A model generated the notes under the pieces. It ran no database searches, had not been told where the DNA came from, and saw only the letters and a list, made by a program, of their open reading frames with translations. The position numbers were made by a program, and so were the translations under genes. 64,000 bases of DNA, from the NCBI GenBank assembly GCA_019022495.1, contig JAFEKR010000006.1:3463632-3527631 (forward strand). Direction: 5' to 3'. This DNA comes from Epichloe hybrida (lineage: Eukaryota; Ascomycota; Sordariomycetes; Hypocreales; Clavicipitaceae). Shown here piece by piece: positions 1 to 10,605 of the stretch (within the stretch, counting starts at the first letter, position 1; the number at the start of each line of letters is the position of its first letter).

Positions 1-289
1 TGACCGCGAAGGGGCCGTGAAGAAGGGAATATTGTAGGCGTGGTCGAAAGCAGCGACGCGACCGACATGCACCGGCGGAGTGGATGCCGCCAAACCCGGC
101 GGGGAAGGCCCAGCTCCACACCGCCTGCCCTTGGTCCCTCCAGTCGAAGAAAAATTACCCGGCAGAATTCCAAAACTTTCTCTCCCTGCCTCCATCTATT
201 ACCTCTCAAAGCAAGAAACGCCCAGCCAACACCAATGACTTCAACGGGCGAAACAAGTCGCCGAAATCAAATACACTAAATACGCCACG

Positions 290-1231
290 ATGGCTGGCCA
301 CAAGAAGCGAGCATTTGATGCCAAGCAAAATCGGCCGTCGAAGAAACAGAAGCGACAGCAACAATACCACAGCGACTCTGGCAGCGACGACGATCAAGAG
401 CAGAGTTTCGATGCTGTCAACCTGCTAGACTCGGATGACGACGTTCACAATGCCACAGTAGACGATGCGCCCGACCTAGACGACCACAACAATGACTCGT
501 CGAGCTTGGAGGGCGAACGCCCCGCCTTGATGAAGAAGGCCAAGCAGACCAAGTCAAAGCCTGTCAAGGCCGCCTCGAAACCTTCAGCGGCATTGGATGA
601 AGAAGAAGGAGAGGAAGATCGGAACGCCGACGAGGAGAGCGAGGAAGAGGAAGAGGAAGAGGAATCAGACGTGGACGAATACGATTTAGATTCAGACAAT
701 GGCGGACGCAAGGCCAAATCCAAACGAAATGACCCCAGCGCATTCGCCACGTCCATCTCCAAAATTTTGTCCACCAAGCTTTCTACCTCGAAACGCTCTG
801 ATCCCGTTCTTTCAAGAAGTGCAGCCGCTCACGAGGCGTCCAAAGCAGCCGTCGACAACGCATTGGAAGCCAAAGCCAAGCGACACATGAAAGAACAAAA
901 GAAGAAGGCTCTTGAGAAGGGTCGCATCAGGGAAGTGCTGGTCGCTAGTCGTGACGACTTCACCGGCGAGCCGCAGGAGTCAACGACGCAAATTCTGGAG
1001 ACGGAGAGACGATTACGAAAAGTTGCGCAAAGGGGTGTGGTCAAGCTATTCAATGCGGTGAGAGCAGCACAGGTCAAGGCTATCGAGGCCGAGAAGGATG
1101 TAAGGAGGGATGGTGTGATTGGTATGAACAATCGTGAAGCAAAGGTGAATGAGTTAAGCAAGAAGGGTTTCTTGGACTTGATAGCTTCGGGCGGTGGAGG
1201 TTTGAAGAAGGGCGGCTTGGAGGAGGCGTAA
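290..1231 (+). CDS. RRP15: Rrp15-like ribosomal RNA processing protein
   Basis: Single-exon gene of 313 residues. The N-terminal half is a charged, disordered nuclear-type region with basic runs (KKRAF, KKQKR) and long Asp/Glu/Ser tracts. The C-terminal half, about residues 150-300, is the Rrp15 domain: a conserved FATSISKIL-like entry helix, a Lys/Arg-rich helix, ETERRLRKVAQRGVVKLFNAV and a closing KKGFLDLI. In the family this protein is a pre-60S factor acting in the nucleolus on 27S pre-rRNA. The ATG at 290 is the first start in the long frame and its MAGHKKR beginning is family-like. The gene converges on the ferredoxin gene. Length fits fungal Rrp15. Confidence 0.88.
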   Translation: MAGHKKRAFDAKQNRPSKKQKRQQQYHSDSGSDDDQEQSFDAVNLLDSDDDVHNATVDDAPDLDDHNNDSSSLEGERPALMKKAKQTKSKPVKAASKPSAALDEEEGEEDRNADEESEEEEEEEESDVDEYDLDSDNGGRKAKSKRNDPSAFATSISKILSTKLSTSKRSDPVLSRSAAAHEASKAAVDNALEAKAKRHMKEQKKKALEKGRIREVLVASRDDFTGEPQESTTQILETERRLRKVAQRGVVKLFNAVRAAQVKAIEAEKDVRRDGVIGMNNREAKVNELSKKGFLDLIASGGGGLKKGGLEEA

Positions 1232-1602
1232 AGAAACTATGGGGGGAGGGGCTTTTTCATCGATTCTCTCTTTCTCTTTTGGCTGACATGATTGTAATCT
1301 TTTGGTTTCATAAGAGGAGTGTACGTAACAGGTATGTACATAGAAGACTTTTTCTTCGCCTGGAAATGCAAATCAAAGATACCCTCTGCAAAAAAAAGAC
1401 AAATGTGTTGCACAGTTGCCGACTTTGGCAAGTTTCTTCCCCACGCCCGTTATCTGAATAGTCTTTGCCAATATTGTCATCCTGTTATATTCCCGACATA
1501 TTGTTACAAAAAAATCGTCAAACGGCTTTGACGCAGCCCAAGGATGTGACTCTTCAGCCCGGCCCCTAATCGCCACTGGTACAAATAGTCGCGAAACTGT
1601 TC
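1232..1602. other. Convergent 3' intergenic region
   Basis: This 371-bp spacer lies between the converging ends of RRP15 and the ferredoxin gene. It holds both 3' untranslated regions. No supported ORF or repeat was seen; the short ORFs lack any family signal. Confidence 0.6.
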
Positions 1603-2290
1603 TCATTGAAAGTCGCTCGCCTGTAAGTTCCGCGTCATTGAAGGCAGCTTCACAACTAAGCCGTCTAGTTCCTTGGTCATCTTGACCTGACATCCGAGTC
1701 GGCTCGTTTCGGTAAGGCCGAAAGCCAGATCCAGCATGTCGTTTTCATCGTCCTCGGGCTCAGGCATCTTATCGTAGTAGTCTTCGTCGACCACAATGAC
1801 GTGGCAGGTGGAGCATGCGCAAGATCCTCCGCAGGCGCCCTCCATTTCGAGGTCATTGGCTTGAGCAATGTCCAGCAGGTTGTCTCCGGCCGAGACAGCA
1901 AATTTGTGTTCCTGTCCATCTTTTTCTATAAACGTGACGTATAGTCTATGGGCTGTTGTTAGTACTTGCGAAAATTATAAAAACAAATCATTAAAAAAAA
2001 AAGATAAAAAGGAAACCGCGTTTTGTGCAGCAAACTCACTCTTCACCTGGCTTAGGAGGATCGATGTGGCCGTGGCGAGTCGGGGAGGTGGTTGAGAAGC
2101 ATCGCTGGGGGGAGAGTAGCGATAGGCGGGCCGTTTTTTGTGCAACACTCCGTCTCTGACTGTGACTGTGACAGGAGAAGCTGGATGTGAGAGACGCCAG
2201 TTGACTCGTGTGGGCTTGTTGCGCTCGTCGGCAAGCCGTTGCGGGCAATGTCGCAAGGCGGGACACGAGCGTCCTGGAAGCAAATGACAT
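1603..2290 (-). CDS. YAH1: Mitochondrial adrenodoxin-type [2Fe-2S] ferredoxin
   Basis: Two exons: 2290-2040 and 1945-1603, joined across a 94-nt intron (GTGAGT donor, CATAG acceptor), giving 197 residues. The first exon encodes an Arg/Ser-rich, acid-free leader typical of a mitochondrial presequence. The second carries the adrenodoxin fold with cluster ligands in CGGSCACSTC (about Cys122, Cys128, Cys131) and a distal Cys169 in RLGCQVK. The acidic stretch that binds redox partners (EPEDDENDMLD) is present. In the family it passes electrons from adrenodoxin reductase to iron-sulfur cluster assembly and heme A/ubiquinone synthesis in the matrix. It is divergent from UGO1, sharing a 484-bp promoter region. 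Confidence 0.92.
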
Positions 2291-2774
2291 GTTCTCCGAA
2301 GGTGGAAGGTGGTTGGGTTTGGGAGAGACCTCGAGTTCGAAATGCTACTTTTTTGCGCAGCGGGACTTGTCGTCGAAGAACCCAAGGAAAATGAAAAACA
2401 AGTGACGCCCCAATTGAGTGTTCAGCACATCGTACAGTCGACGGGTAGACGGAGGGGGAAAGAAGTGACTCGCAAGTCGGCTCGCACCTCGGAGCAGAGA
2501 AGGAAAAAAGTACGGATTAAGGCGACTAGAAAATGCCAAACAGCGCCGATAATTAGTAAGTCGCGGTTTGGAACTGGTCCACCAATCTCCGCCCCCCACC
2601 CCAAACCGCTGAGCGACGACGGCATCTTGGCGTCTGGGTCGGGAAATCCATTCGCCGTGGGCCGCCGCTTATCCATCTTCCGACCTTGCTTTCCCAAGAA
2701 AAAGTTGACTGATGATCTGATGATTTCATCTTCCCACCCTCCATCCACCGTGTATGGAACGACGAACACCAGCT
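2291..2774. promoter_or_regulatory. Divergent promoter region, ferredoxin/UGO1
   Basis: The 484 bp between the two opposed start codons must carry both promoters. Both neighbours encode mitochondrial proteins, so shared control is possible (inference). I saw no recognisable operator. The ORFs across it are not conserved-looking. Confidence 0.5.
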
Positions 2775-3731
2775 ATGAGCACGCACAGAGAGGACGTGAA
2801 CCCCCTGCGGCCCTACTATAGGGCGCCCGTCATTGGCGAGACGACGGATCCCGTATCGGCAGCGAGCGCGGGCCATTACGGTGTTGGACATGCGATTGGC
2901 AGCGGCGGCGGCGGTCGCTACGCGTCCAAGGCGCGTGGTGTGCTTGCCGACATCGACTACAAAGGCTATCTCAATGACTCGTCGCCGTCGGTGATGCAGA
3001 ATGTCAAGGAGCTGGTGGATGAATTAATCTGGAAGTACACTGCGGTGTTGATGGCGCAGCCATTCGAGGTTGCCAAGACGATTTTGCAAGCTCGGGATCA
3101 GGATGAAAATGCCGCGCTAGTTGCTGCGGAACCAGAAGCGCCGAAGAGACAAAACTCGAATCGATCAGGTTCGATATATGACGTGAGTTATCTATCATCC
3201 CTTCTCGCTGTGCGCATACGATGGGTTCCCGGCCGCTGACCAGCTCAACTCAGTACCATGATTCCGACTCTGAGGGAGAAGAAGCGTCCTACTTCACCTC
3301 CAATGTTCCCGGCACCCCAAAACCATCCTACAATAGAGGTTTCAGCAGCCGTCGCCCACAATCCCCGTTACAATCGTCACAAGTTGTCAAGAAAACTGCG
3401 ATTTCCGAGCATTATATCAACCTTAACAGACCCGACTCTGTTCTTGATGTCATCGGTCAACTCTGGCAAAAAGATGGCGTTTGGGGCGTCTGGAAAGGCT
3501 CAAATGCGACATTCTTATATACCGTCTTACATTCACTATTAGAAAATTGGGGAAGGAGTTTTTTGAGTGCTGTTTTCAATGTCCCGGATCTGGGCGTCAA
3601 AGATGACATTGATCGACTCATTGATATTGTTTCGCCCTATCCCTGGGCATCACTATTCGTGGCCGCTGGTGCCGCTGTTGTCACTGGTGTGCTGCTTTCA
3701 CCACTAGACCTCGTTCGTACACGGTATGTTG

Positions 3732-3762
<31 letters not shown>

Positions 3763-4422
3763 TGCATTCCGCCGATACTCAATGTCTTCCTTGTTGCAAT
3801 TGTGCTAACTTGCCCCAGTCTAATCATGACGCCTGTTTCCAAAGGCCAGCGCCGAACCGTTGCCACGCTCCGTGCGCTGCCGTCCTATTTCTGTCCCTCA
3901 GCAATCGCACTTCCCACCATATTGAATTCCCTTGTACACCCATTTCTAACGCTCTCGACACCTCTCGTGCTCCGAAGTCGATTCATGATTGACCGTCAAG
4001 TGTCGCCGACAACCTTTTCCATTGCCAAGCTCTTTGCTTCTTCTACCGCAGTGCTTGTGAAGCTACCGATAGAAACTGTGCTACGCCGCGGCCAAATGGC
4101 AGTCCTCTCTGGGCAGGACTACGTGCGGGCTTTGGGGGGGAAAGATCAGAAGCTCGACACTATTGTGCCAATCGGCCGATACAACGGTGTCATCGGCACA
4201 ATGTATCACATCACGACTGAAGAAGGCACGCGTGAGAACCCTGCCGCGGCCAAGGCCACGGATAAAAAGGGCAAAATGAAGCACAACAAAACATTTCAAC
4301 CTACACATATGAAAGGTCAGGGGCTGGAGGGGCTGTGGCGAGGATGGAAAGTAACCTGGTGGGGTCTCGTTGGTCTCTGGGCAGCCAGCGTAGTAGGCAA
4401 TGGAGGCGAAGGGGAGTTCTAG
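2775..4422 (+). CDS. UGO1: Mitochondrial fusion carrier protein Ugo1
   Basis: Three exons: 2775-3182, 3254-3723 and 3819-4422, giving 493 residues; frame is kept at both junctions. The start MSTHREDVNPLRPYY is preferred over an in-frame ATG at 2754 because this N-terminus is typical of fungal Ugo1. Degenerate mitochondrial-carrier modules are visible: WKYTAVLMAQPFEVAKTILQ, then ASLFVAAGAAVVTGVLLSPLDLVRTRLIM, then SSTAVLVKLPIETVLRRGQM. In yeast Ugo1 is an outer-membrane modified carrier that links Fzo1 and Mgm1 during fusion. The Ser/Pro-rich insert near residues 135-190 is likely cytosolic. The second intron contains a trinucleotide repeat. Confidence 0.88.
3726..3765 (+). repeat. GTT/GCT trinucleotide microsatellite
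   Basis: A run of about four GTT then about eight GCT triplets begins right after the 5' splice site of UGO1 intron 2. It is intronic in the spliced model, so the poly-Ala (sense) and poly-Gln (antisense) ORFs over it are not proteins. Confidence 0.9.
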
Positions 4423-5232
4423 ACCAGGTAGGGATGGGGGTTGGACTGTATTGCTGTACAATTTTGGGTCGGTTTATGCGCGGGGCAGGCAAGCGTTGTC
4501 GTTTCTCTTCTGCATGGCGTTGCGTTTGATAAACTCTCCTCTACGACGACTCTGATGATGTCCGCATCTTCCATTACTTCGTGTAGCCGCTGTTGCTGCT
4601 GCAATGTGACAGTTCAAGCAGTCATATGTATTTATACCCCGATTCGACATCAAAAAATAGTAAGAGACTTGTTGTTGAGTATCTTTTTGCCAATTGCAAC
4701 GGCCCTTGCGAGTCTAATCCCCGGGGCTTCTTCGATGGGTGCATGTCCAATGCCAGCGCTTTTTTTTGTTGTATTTATTTGAACATGGTGACATATATTC
4801 CCTGTCACTGCTGGGCTGCCTGTAAATATATTTTCCATGGGGAACCTCTTCTTGTTCGCATTGTGATATGTTGTATTTGTGGTCGTGATTCTCTGCAGGG
4901 TAGCGTGTCCGAGATGTGGTTTTCTTATCAATCAATCGTTGAGGTGAGTCGAAGTCGTAATTAGATCCATCACGTGGGTCCGCGTCCCTTGACCTCGTGA
5001 ACAACAACTCCAACCTTCCTCACCCCTCGCTCCTTTGTGCTGCGGACTCACCGAACGTGCCTTGTTCCCCCCCAGAAACACCTCGTCACTGCAAGGCTCA
5101 CAAGCCTGGCGCGTCTCTCTGCGCTTGGGACGCGAGATGCGAACCCACGGATAAGTTTTCTGGACTCTAATCCAAAAGCCCGCCCGTACTCGTCAAACGT
5201 CGGCGACGTCTGGCATTCCGCTCAAAAGAAAC
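4423..5232. other. Intergenic, UGO1 3' region and SHG1 promoter
   Basis: An 810-bp spacer. The first half is T-rich 3' flank; the second half, near 4990-5230, has pyrimidine-rich stretches expected of a fungal promoter and leader. No supported ORF or RNA was seen. Confidence 0.5.
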
Positions 5233-7610
5233 ATGGCGGCCTCTGCCGAGCAGCCTAAGCAGGCCGGCGATGCGATGGCTGCTCATTCGGCACCACGAAA
5301 ATTCAAAGCTTCAGACCTGCCACTTCCCTCTGCGACCCGAGCCGCCATCGATAGTCTTGCGCACAGCTTCAAGAAGGGAGGCGCATATGACTCGATCCGA
5401 AAGCAAGTATGGGACAAATTCGAGGCGAGCGTATGTGACTCATACTTGGTCGATCTAATTTGATGCGACGCAAGATTTTTCCGCCTACCCCAAGACCAAG
5501 AACCTCCATTCGCACTTTCCATGATGCTCACAATTCACGCAGGACTACGAAGCTCAGGTCACCAAGGCCATTCTAGAGGTGGCAGAGAAAGAGGTTGAGC
5601 GCAATCCACAACAGCTTCTCACTCTGGATCGCAGAAAGGCAGCTGCTCTGATCGACGGTGCTCTCGAGCGCTCCGGAGTATACCAGAAGGCTGAGGAGGT
5701 TATCGGTCAGCTGATTGACCTGGACGCCATTGAGGAACGAATCCGCGAGATTCGACGCGCTGAGATTGGCGAAGAAGATGCCGAGGCGGAGCGTGTACGA
5801 GGATCCAAAACGGACGAGGAATATGCAGCAGGTACAAAAGCACGGCAGGCAGAACGCGAACGAGTGAGAGAGGAGCTACGTCTGAAAGAAGCTGCGATTG
5901 AAGAGGAGAAACGCCGCATCGCCAAGCAGGAACGAAAGAAGGAAGAGCGAGAGCGTGAAAAGGCCGAACTGAAGCGGCAAGAAGAGAGAGACGAGCGTCG
6001 CAGGAAGCGAGAGGAGGAACGGGCAGAGAGAGAACGGCTACGAGACGAAGAGCGAGAAAAGAGACACAAGGAACTTGAGCTACGAGAAAAGGGGAGAAAA
6101 CAGCGTGGCCAATCTCGAGATAGAGATAGAGACAGGGAGCGTGATCGGTCCAGAGACCGCGACAGAGACCTGGATCGAGAGAGGGATCGCTCTCGGGATA
6201 GAAACAGAGACAAGGACCGTGGACGGGGCGGATCCCGAGACCGGTCCCGTGATCGCGACAGGGAGACCAAGCCCAAGTCTTCCCAGGCCAAAAGCACGGT
6301 GCCGGATCAGAAATTATCAAAGGAAGACAACGACAGGTTGGAACAGGAAGCCCTGGCGGATCTATTACGAGAAAGCTCCAAGACGGACCGGGCGAAACCC
6401 GAGCTTGAGATCGACGAGGCTCTCGCGCCGCCGCCGCGCAAAACAGCACCAGTGTCGGCCATCGATCCCATCCGAAGAGACTCCCGCAAAGCCAGCGAGG
6501 GCGGTTCTAGAAGAGAGCGACGTGTATCGAGGACGTCCGTCGACCCCAAAGTATCAAGTCTCCGAGACGACAATAGACGATCTAGCCGCAGCGCCTCTCG
6601 TGCCGGCGACAGAGATGGAGACAGGGATCGAGATCGCGGCAGAGACAAACCCAGAGAGAGAAGCCGCAGCAGACGCTCACGATCGCCAAGACGAGAGCAC
6701 AACCGTACCCCCGACCGATCCAGGCGCAACAGGAGCCGGTCCCGCCTCCGGCGAGACAGATCTCGTTCTCGACAAAGACGAGACCATCGTCGAGACCGGT
6801 CGCGTTCCCGTTCCCGTTCCCGTTCCCGTTCCCGCAGCCGCTCCCGTCATCGCCGCCGTGATCGCTCTCGCAGAAGTCGCTCTCGTCATCGCGACCGCGC
6901 GCGCTCGCGAACACCAGCCCGCCGCGAGCGAAGTCGATCTCGCACTCGTCGTGATGGCTCTCGCTCAAGAGATGGTCGTCGCGGCGGGGGCGACCGCTAC
7001 GAGCCCCGCGACCGAGATAGAGATAAGAGTCGCTCGCATTCCCGCCCAGGCACGTCCGCCGTGCGCACCGCGTCTGCGGTACGAGAGGAGCTCGAGGAGC
7101 GCAAACTAGTCGAGGTGCGCAAGAGAGAAAAGGAAGCAAAGGCGTACTTGGCGGCGCAAAAGGATGCAAAGGCAAAGGGTCTTCCCGTCCCGGGGGTGGA
7201 TGATCGAAAACCAACGGGTAAGATTTTCCACCATTTGACGTTCCTGCATGCTTTGGTCATGTTGTCCATGTCTGACTGACAATACAACATCTCGTTTAGG
7301 CCGTGATGATCGACGGGACGACAGACGGCGTAGCCGCTCGAGGAGTGCTAGTCGTGATCGACGATATAAAGGTGATCGTGACAGAGATGGCGATAGGAGT
7401 CGAGATGGGGATCGGGACAGGCGCGATAGAGAACGAGACCGCGAACGAAACGGGTCTAGAGAGCGGGACAGACATAGGGACCGGGACAGGGATAGGGACA
7501 GAGGCCGCGACAAGGACGATAGACGAAGACGAGATCGGAGCTTGTCTCCTCGTAGAGAACGACGCCGCTCCCGTTCGTCTAGTCGGCGGAGGAGGAGCAG
7601 GAGTCGCTAG
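5233..7610 (+). CDS. SHG1: SHG1/BOD1-domain protein with RD/RS-rich tail
   Basis: Three exons: 5233-5430, 5543-7217 and 7300-7610, giving 727 residues. Residues about 20-110 match the BOD1/SHG1 domain (FKKGGAYDSIRKQVWDKF, then QVTKAILEVAEKEVERNP). In yeast Shg1 is a subunit of the Set1/COMPASS histone H3K4 methyltransferase. Next comes a long Glu/Arg-rich predicted single helix (about 150-290), then a very long Arg/Asp and Arg/Ser dipeptide region resembling SR splicing proteins that fills the rest. The extreme tail is far longer than yeast Shg1 but is usual in filamentous fungi. All three exons continue the same RD/RS composition, which supports the splices. An effect on RNA processing is only inference. 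Confidence 0.8.
6100..7600 (+). repeat. RD/RS-coding low-complexity tract
   Basis: Within SHG1 the DNA is a purine-biased quasi-repeat of GAG/CGA/GAT/AGA hexamers encoding RD and RS dipeptides, including a pure CGTTCC-type run near 6800-6835. Its repetitiveness opens long shadow ORFs in other frames on both strands; these are artefacts. Confidence 0.85.
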
Positions 7611-8518
7611 CTACGGTGCTCCGTGTAGAAGATACCCGGATATTTTCAGGACAAAATTTCAATTCCATCTTTGATCTCGATTCCCATTTCCTCTTCACGG
7701 GTATATACTCACACACACAAATACATATCAATTATCTCCGACGGCTGTACAGCGTGTGCCTGATAGTATTAGCTTGCGCAGCACGTCACGCCCTTGCACG
7801 GATCGTCTTCTCCCGACTCCTCGCGCCCGTTAAGATATAGAATACCACGTGACTCGGGGCATCTACAGCGCTAGATTCATCACGCTCTTCGACGAAAGGA
7901 CAACGACAACTTGGCTCTCATCACATCCATGATGCCCTAGTAGCTCACACAAGCGAATCCAGTACGACTCATGACTTGTTGACCAGCGCGCAACAGAAAA
8001 TCACCATCTTCGCTACAACAGCTAGTAATACGCGTGTTCATTACAAATCTGCCTGAGCTACTACATGCACGGACTAACTTGCAAGAAGAGAAAAACGGGA
8101 CGCAGCCACGTGGTCAAGTGGGTTGGCGGGGAAGAGCGGTGAAAAAATGGAAGAGTGGCTAGAAGGTCTCCTGTTCCTGCCTAGATAGCTAGCATCTCTT
8201 ATATAAGCGATACTCATACAAAATATGAAACAGAAATACATGTTACTTGATAATCTTTGCATGTATGGGGGCGTACGTATGCACAGATTAATCAACGTCC
8301 CAGCGTACATAAAGGCTAGCTTGTAAACTTTGGCAGGTTGGAAAACAAAATCATAAGCTCGCGAGAATATAAGCCATGTATGCTTCCCAGAAAAAAAAAA
8401 AAATTATCCATTGAGAATCGCTGAGTTTTTCTACACTTTTCTAGTAATATGTCGTTAAGATTAGTACAATTCCCGAACACGGCCATCCATCCATCTCCCC
8501 TCCCCCGTTTCATTCCCC
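7611..8518. other. Convergent intergenic region
   Basis: A 908-bp spacer between the converging ends of SHG1 and the transporter gene. It is moderately AT-rich. No supported gene was seen; the one longer minus-strand ORF (8316-8990) is a read-through of an intron of the transporter. Confidence 0.5.
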
Positions 8519-10238
8519 TCACTCGGTGCCAAACCACGCTGGAAGCTTCAAAATCTTGGTGGATGGGTCGTGATGTTGCATGGCGGCAGCAAAGATGAAC
8601 AGACCGCCAAGGACGAGCGCCGTGACCAGTATGCACCGTCTTGTAGCCAGGGACGTGGAGCTGCGGCCGTGGGCAGACGTGGAGCTCCACATGGAGGCTG
8701 CCAATGTAGCGGAGGTGCGGGCGAGTTTGACGATTTGATCGTAGCCGAGAGAGTAGTACGTGAGGCCAGCCAGGGCAATGGCGTAGCCTACGGTCTGCAT
8801 GAAGGTGATCTTGGTGTTCCAGATCAGGATCGACACGAGGATCAGGAGGATGTTCTTGAAAATGCCTGTGAGGGTCATGACTAGTCCAGAGGTTCGGCCA
8901 ATCTGAGTTTTGAATTTTGTTAGACACGATTTTAGAACAACAGAGTTGCCGCGGGAAAAAAAAAGGGGGGAATAACAAAAGGGTGTACATACCAAGAACA
9001 CGCTCGTTACGTTTAGCATAAACGCAATGGCGGCATTAAGAAGCAGCACGCCGAATCCAACATTGGACGCGGCTGCCCAGGTGAACTTGGGTAATTCGCT
9101 AGGTACAGCGACGAGAAAGTTCATGGCAGCGCAGACAGGAGCAAAATAGTATAGTCCGACCAAGGGGTCCATCTTCATGCCGTCCCCACTGAGCAAGACT
9201 TGGATCATGATAATGCGAACTGCCTCAAACACGATGCCCCCCATCTGGTACAAGAAGCCGACAAATGAAAAGTGGATCTCGCCGACCGAGGCGAGAGCGA
9301 CGCCTGCAACGATCCAAAGCACGTTGAGGAAGGACGACAGGTTGGGCTCGGCGACTTTCCATGCCCACGACGTGAACAGCACGGCTACGGGCGCGGCGGC
9401 CTTGAGCATCTGGATGAACGGCACCGAGAGGTACAGGTAGACGACATTGGAGCAGACGAGGGAGCCCGAGTAAAAGATACCGATGGGAAGGATCGTTCGG
9501 CAGTAGATACGGGGGGTAAGGGGGAGTTTTTTGCGAGAATCGAGGAGGGTCGTCGTTCGAGCGAGAATTTGCGTTGCAATGGTAGCGAAGACAAGGTGCC
9601 AGCAGGTGAGAAGAATGGCTGATTTTCGGTTAGTCAAAGAACAAAGAATCCATCGTCGACCGAAATTGGCCACGGCGCGTGTCGTGAAGAGACGGGTCGA
9701 ATGATGATGGAGGAGGACAACTTACGGAATCCTGAGTGCTAGTTAGCTGCGTTCTCTGTTCAATCGTTTAGTGAAAAAAAAAAAGGCAGAATGGTGACGC
9801 AGTACGTACGAAATCCCTGGGTGTCTATTAACCACTTGTTGAAGAGGATTGTGCAATTTGAAATGAATATCCATAGCCTGGCGTCGAGACTTTGGTTAGC
9901 GAGAATGTCCTACAATCGGCAATGATTTCGAAGAGATGATCCGTCATCCGTCACCCATTGCGACCCAGGACGGCGTCTATCCGTCTCCCAGATGGCGGCG
10001 GGCTCCGAACAGGACGTGGTTGAACATACGAAATGTACATGGCCGTGTGCAGAGTCCTAGCAACAGGCCGGTCTCTTTTGCTCGTTGCCATGGGCGGAGG
10101 AGCATCGTCGTCGATATGAATGTACGACGAAGGGCTGTTTGTTAAAGACATGGTTGTTGTTGCAGTTGGTGTTTTGGCGGAAGATGAGTACGAGGACACA
10201 ATTGGCGTCTTGCGGGAGGATGCCTTGGTGACAGCCAT
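8519..10238 (-). CDS. DMT-superfamily nucleotide-sugar/triose-phosphate transporter-like protein
   Basis: Five exons in transcription order: 10238-10030, 9877-9810, 9731-9726 (six bases), 9618-8993 and 8902-8519, together 430 residues in one frame. The protein has about ten hydrophobic spans of the TPT/EamA fold. Conserved blocks include ILFNKWLIDT, TCWHLVFATIATQILART, YLYLSVPFIQMLKAAAPVAV, GGIVFEAVRIIMIQ and TSGLVMTLTGIFKN. Family members exchange sugar phosphates or nucleotide sugars across Golgi/ER membranes; the substrate cannot be read from sequence. The N-terminal 60 residues are Ser/Thr-rich and cytosolic-like. The six-base exon restores the family motif FRFPILLTCWHL, which is the evidence for it. 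The start at 10238 is the first ATG; a downstream ATG near 10151 is possible. Confidence 0.83.
9726..9731 (-). other. Six-nucleotide microexon of the transporter gene
   Basis: The bases GATTCC on the minus strand lie exactly between CACTCAG (acceptor) and GTAAGT (donor). Adding them to the flanking exons gives C|GA TTC C|CC, read as Arg-Phe-Pro, matching the conserved F-R-[YF]-P segment of the family. Without it the reading frame still holds but the motif loses two residues. Confidence 0.75.
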
Positions 10239-10310
10239 GGGAAGAGAAAGCCTGGCTCTCGTGTGTTTTGATCCTCCACCCTAATTGATCATGGAGACTT
10301 TTGGTAGACG

Positions 10311-10368
10311 GTGCCTGGAGTCTGGTGCCTGGAGTCTGGTGCCTGGAGTCTGGTGCCTGGAGTCTGGA
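10311..10368. repeat. 14-bp tandem repeat, four copies
   Basis: The unit GTGCCTGGAGTCTG is repeated four times without visible divergence, suggesting recent expansion. Confidence 0.95.
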
Positions 10369-10504
10369 GAGGACGCGCGAGGCGCGCAAATTGCAACGTG
10401 TACGTCCGTAGATGCAAGTCGACGAGGACGTTGATGAAGCGGATGGAAATGTCGCGCCGACGCCTTGTTGCCTCGAAGGGCCTGGCCGCAGCACGGGTCG
10501 GTCT

Positions 10505-10605
10505 GGTCGGCCTGGTTGGTTTGGTTTGGTGCGGTTTGGTGTGGTTTGGTGTGGTTTGGTTGGTTTGGTGTGGTTTGGTGTGGTTTGGTGTGGTTTGGCT
10601 TGGTT
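10505..10605. repeat. TGGTTTGGTG-type G/T array
   Basis: About 100 bp of nearly pure G/T composed of TTGGT and GTGGTTTGGT words. The other strand is a C/A array. The G-pairs are regularly spaced; structure-forming potential is inference. Confidence 0.92.

Noticed and set aside
3681..3866. Poly-Gln ORF on the minus strand
   Set aside because: It is the reverse of the intronic GCT repeat in UGO1.
5700..7214. Long minus-strand and out-of-frame plus ORFs (up to 344 codons) over SHG1
   Set aside because: They arise from the RD/RS-coding hexamer composition and have no family signal; the SHG1 frame explains the region.
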